DNA of 64,000 bases from Rhodopseudomonas boonkerdii (lineage in GTDB: Bacteria; Pseudomonadota; Alphaproteobacteria; Rhizobiales; Xanthobacteraceae). The notes beneath the pieces were generated by a model, which worked only from the letters and a program-made list of their open reading frames with translations, was not told the origin of the DNA and did not search any database. Shown here in pieces: positions 61,561-64,000 of this stretch (its first letter is position 1; each line of letters opens with the position of its first letter). Location: assembly GCF_021184025.1 (NCBI RefSeq), contig NZ_CP036537.1, positions 2,046,001 to 2,110,000 on the forward strand, in the 5' to 3' direction. A program made the translations under genes and the position numbers.

Positions 61561-64000
61561 GCAAGCATCCGGTCAAACCGCCGGCATCGGCCTATGCTGA
61601 ACTCGGCATCACTACAAATTTTTCTTTCCTGCATGGCGGCTCGCATCCGCAAAGTTATGTGCATCAGGCCAGCGGAATCGGTCTGCCGGTCATCGGCATT
61701 GCCGATCACAACACGCTGGCCGGCGTGGTGCGTGCCTATAGCGAATTAGGAAACAAGAAAATTTCACATCCGCCCCGTCTGCTGGTCGGCACGCGTCTCG
61801 TTTTTGTCGATGGTACGCCCGATATCGTCGTCTATCCCCGGGATCGTGATGCTTATGGACGGCTATGCCAGTTGCTCAGCCGTGGAAAGCTGAAGGCGGA
61901 TAAAGGCGAATGCCATCTCACGCTGACCGATCTGATCGATTTCGCCGAAGGACAGCTCTGCATCGTTTCTCTGCCGTATCGCTTCGACAAGGCGGCGGCG
62001 CTCAAGACGCTGGACTGTTTGATCAGGGCATGTCCCGGCAATGTTTGGCTCGCTGCCGCCTTTTTCCATCATGGGGATGACAAACGGCGTCTTGCGCGGA
62101 TCGAACGTATTGCTGACACTGTCCGCGTGCCGCTGCTCGCGACCAATGAGGTCCTTTATCACGATGACAGCCAGCGGCCGCTCCAAGATGTGCTGACCTG
62201 CATTCGCGAGAAGACGACGATCGACAGGATCGGTCGTCGACTGCAGGCGAATGCCGAACGTCATCTCAAGTCGCCATCCGAGATGGCGAGGCTGTTTCGC
62301 GATTATCCGGAAGCGATCACCGAGACGTTTCGTTTCGCCGAACGCATTCAATTCACACTCGATCAGTTGCAATATCAATATCCCGATGAGCCGGTGCCGC
62401 CGGGGAAGACGGCCCAGCGGCATCTCGAAGATCTGACATGGGAAGGCTATCGCCGGCATTTTCCCGGCGAAGAAGATGTGAAGCTGATCGAGACCTTGAA
62501 GAAGGAGCTCGCACTGATCGCCGAACTTGGATACGCGCACTACTTCCTGACCGTCCACGATATCGTCCAATTCGCGCGTCGCGAGGGCATTCTCTGTCAG
62601 GGCCGTGGGTCGGCGGCCAATTCGGCGGTTTGCTACATGCTCGATATCACTTCGGTGAATCCCGCCGAAGTCGATCTCCTGTTCGAGCGGTTCATCTCCA
62701 AGGAACGCCTGGAGCCGCCGGATATCGATGTCGATTTCGAGCACGTTCGGCGCGAGGAGGTGATGCAATATGTCTATCGCCGCTATGGCCGTCATCGTGC
62801 CGCGATCATCGCCACCGTCATTCATTATCGCCCGCGCTCGGCGATCCGCGATGTCGGCAAGGCGCTGGGGCTCACCGAAGATGTCACCACGGCGCTGGCG
62901 GATACCGTCTGGGGCAGTTGGGGCAAGGGTCTCGACGAGATGCAGGTGAGACAGGCTGGGCTCGACCCGTCCAATCCAGCCATTGTGCAGGCGGTTGCGC
63001 TGGCGACGCAGTTGATCGAATTTCCGCGTCATCTCTCGCAGCATGTTGGCGGTTATGTGCTGACACAGGACAATCTCGACACGTATGTGCCGATCGGCAA
63101 TGCGGCGATGGACGACCGCACCTTCATTGAATGGGACAAGGACGATGTCGATGCGATGAAGATGATGAAGGTCGATGTGCTCGCTCTGGGCATGCTGACC
63201 TGCATCCGCCGGTGTTTCGAATTGATTTTTCGCCACAAGGGGCGACGCTATGAGCTGAGGGACATCAAGGTCCAGAATAAGGAGGAATCCGAGCCGGTAT
63301 TTGCCATGCTTCAGCGCGGCGAGTCCCTCGGTGTGTTTCAGGTCGAAAGCCGCGCGCAGATGAACATGCTGCCGCGGCTGAAACCGAAGACGTTCTACGA
63401 TCTCGTCATTGAAGTCGCCATCGTGCGCCCTGGACCTATTCAGGGCGACATGGTGCATCCCTATTTGAAACGAAGGGAGATGGATCCGGACGAGATCGTC
63501 TATCCTTACCCGAAAGGTGGCGACAAGAACGAACTCCGCAAGGTTCTGCACAAGACGCTTGGTGTGCCGCTGTTTCAGGAGCAGGCCATGCGCATCGCCA
63601 TTGAGGCTGCGAAATTTACGTCAGAGGAGGCCAACGGGCTGCGTCGCGCCATGGCGACATTCCGCAATGTCGGCACGATCGGAAATTTTCAGGACAAGAT
63701 GATCGGCCAAATGATCGCGCGCGGTTACGATCCGGTTTTCGCCAGGAATTGCTTCGAGCAGATCAAGGGGTTCGGCAGTTACGGTTTCCCGGAAAGCCAC
63801 GCAGCCGCCTTTGCGCAGCTTGTCTATGTTTCGTCGTGGCTGAAGCACCATCATCCCGACGTCTTCTGCTGCGGTCTCTTGAATTCCCAGCCGATGGGCT
63901 TCTATGCACCGTCGCAGATCGTCCAGGACGCACAGAAGAATCGCGTGACGGTGTATCCGATCGACGTTTCGTACAGCCATTCGCAGAATACGCTCGAAGA
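61557..64000 (+). CDS. dnaE2: DnaE2 (ImuC) error-prone DNA polymerase III alpha subunit (partial)
   Basis: About 814 codons are visible, open to the window end; the full family length is ~1050-1100. The PHP domain opens AYAELGITTNFSFLHGGSHP and has IADHNTLAG. The C-family polymerase core has GQGRGSAANSAVCYMLDIT (from ~62598) and the catalytic aspartates in PPDIDVDFEHVRRE, then HVGGYVLTQDNL and FRNVGTIGNFQDKM. It performs translesion synthesis in the SOS response with ImuA and ImuB. It is translationally coupled to imuB by a four-base overlap. No frameshift was noticed in the visible part. Confidence 0.94.
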   Translation, partial: MSKHPVKPPASAYAELGITTNFSFLHGGSHPQSYVHQASGIGLPVIGIADHNTLAGVVRAYSELGNKKISHPPRLLVGTRLVFVDGTPDIVVYPRDRDAYGRLCQLLSRGKLKADKGECHLTLTDLIDFAEGQLCIVSLPYRFDKAAALKTLDCLIRACPGNVWLAAAFFHHGDDKRRLARIERIADTVRVPLLATNEVLYHDDSQRPLQDVLTCIREKTTIDRIGRRLQANAERHLKSPSEMARLFRDYPEAITETFRFAERIQFTLDQLQYQYPDEPVPPGKTAQRHLEDLTWEGYRRHFPGEEDVKLIETLKKELALIAELGYAHYFLTVHDIVQFARREGILCQGRGSAANSAVCYMLDITSVNPAEVDLLFERFISKERLEPPDIDVDFEHVRREEVMQYVYRRYGRHRAAIIATVIHYRPRSAIRDVGKALGLTEDVTTALADTVWGSWGKGLDEMQVRQAGLDPSNPAIVQAVALATQLIEFPRHLSQHVGGYVLTQDNLDTYVPIGNAAMDDRTFIEWDKDDVDAMKMMKVDVLALGMLTCIRRCFELIFRHKGRRYELRDIKVQNKEESEPVFAMLQRGESLGVFQVESRAQMNMLPRLKPKTFYDLVIEVAIVRPGPIQGDMVHPYLKRREMDPDEIVYPYPKGGDKNELRKVLHKTLGVPLFQEQAMRIAIEAAKFTSEEANGLRRAMATFRNVGTIGNFQDKMIGQMIARGYDPVFARNCFEQIKGFGSYGFPESHAAAFAQLVYVSSWLKHHHPDVFCCGLLNSQPMGFYAPSQIVQDAQKNRVTVYPIDVSYSHSQNTLE

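Overview
The window looks like chromosomal DNA of an alphaproteobacterium of the Bradyrhizobium / Rhodopseudomonas / Afipia group (Nitrobacteraceae). This rests on high GC (about 60-70% in most genes), a LexA box of the alphaproteobacterial GAAC-N7-GAAC type, the imuA-imuB-dnaE2 cassette, an Omp25/31-type porin-like barrel, an LpcC-like glycosyltransferase, and many intergenic palindromic repeats. The species cannot be named from sequence alone. I saw no rRNA, tRNA, CRISPR array, transposase or phage structural gene.

Layout. 1-5.3 kb: a partial membrane flippase-like gene, a fumarylacetoacetate-hydrolase-family enzyme, an ABC exporter, an outer-membrane barrel and an AraC regulator. 5.3-25.9 kb: cell-envelope saccharide genes: galE, an LpcC-like glycosyltransferase, fcl and gmd (GDP-fucose; a lower-GC patch), gmhB-waaF and hldD-hldE (heptose for the LPS core), a membrane-bound CapD-like dehydratase, a WecA-like initiating transferase, a UDP-glucuronate epimerase, manC, a second galE, a dehydrogenase/aminotransferase pair for an amino sugar, and murJ. 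26-30 kb: an orphan form-II CoxL-like molybdenum hydroxylase subunit with cytochrome c' and a diheme cytochrome c. 30.3-39 kb: sugar-acid metabolism (aldehyde dehydrogenase, SMP-30 lactonase, uronate dehydrogenase, IlvD/Edd dehydratase, PfkB kinase) and a VOC protein. 39-40.5 kb: a HigBA toxin-antitoxin pair with a clear operator/promoter, and a TauE exporter. 40.6-49.2 kb: a TetR regulator, an NMT1-type ABC importer, and a tight four-gene catabolic operon (enolase superfamily, Gfo/Idh/MocA, DUF993, TIM-barrel isomerase) whose substrate is not known to me.

49.4-56 kb: a lone CobT-like VWA gene. Divergent from it is a ~440-nt gene-free stretch packed with stable hairpins and preceded by a promoter-like sequence, which is the best candidate here for an undescribed structured RNA. 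It is followed by a TetR-regulated RND efflux operon. 56.2-64 kb: a DNA-damage locus in which a LexA box lies between imuA-imuB-dnaE2 (dnaE2 cut by the window end) and a divergent radical-SAM / UdgX-type uracil-DNA glycosylase pair.

Intergenic spaces are heavily seeded with at least six families of palindromic repeats. One copy has become the C-terminus of a TetR protein and another lies against the ribosome binding site of a catabolic gene.
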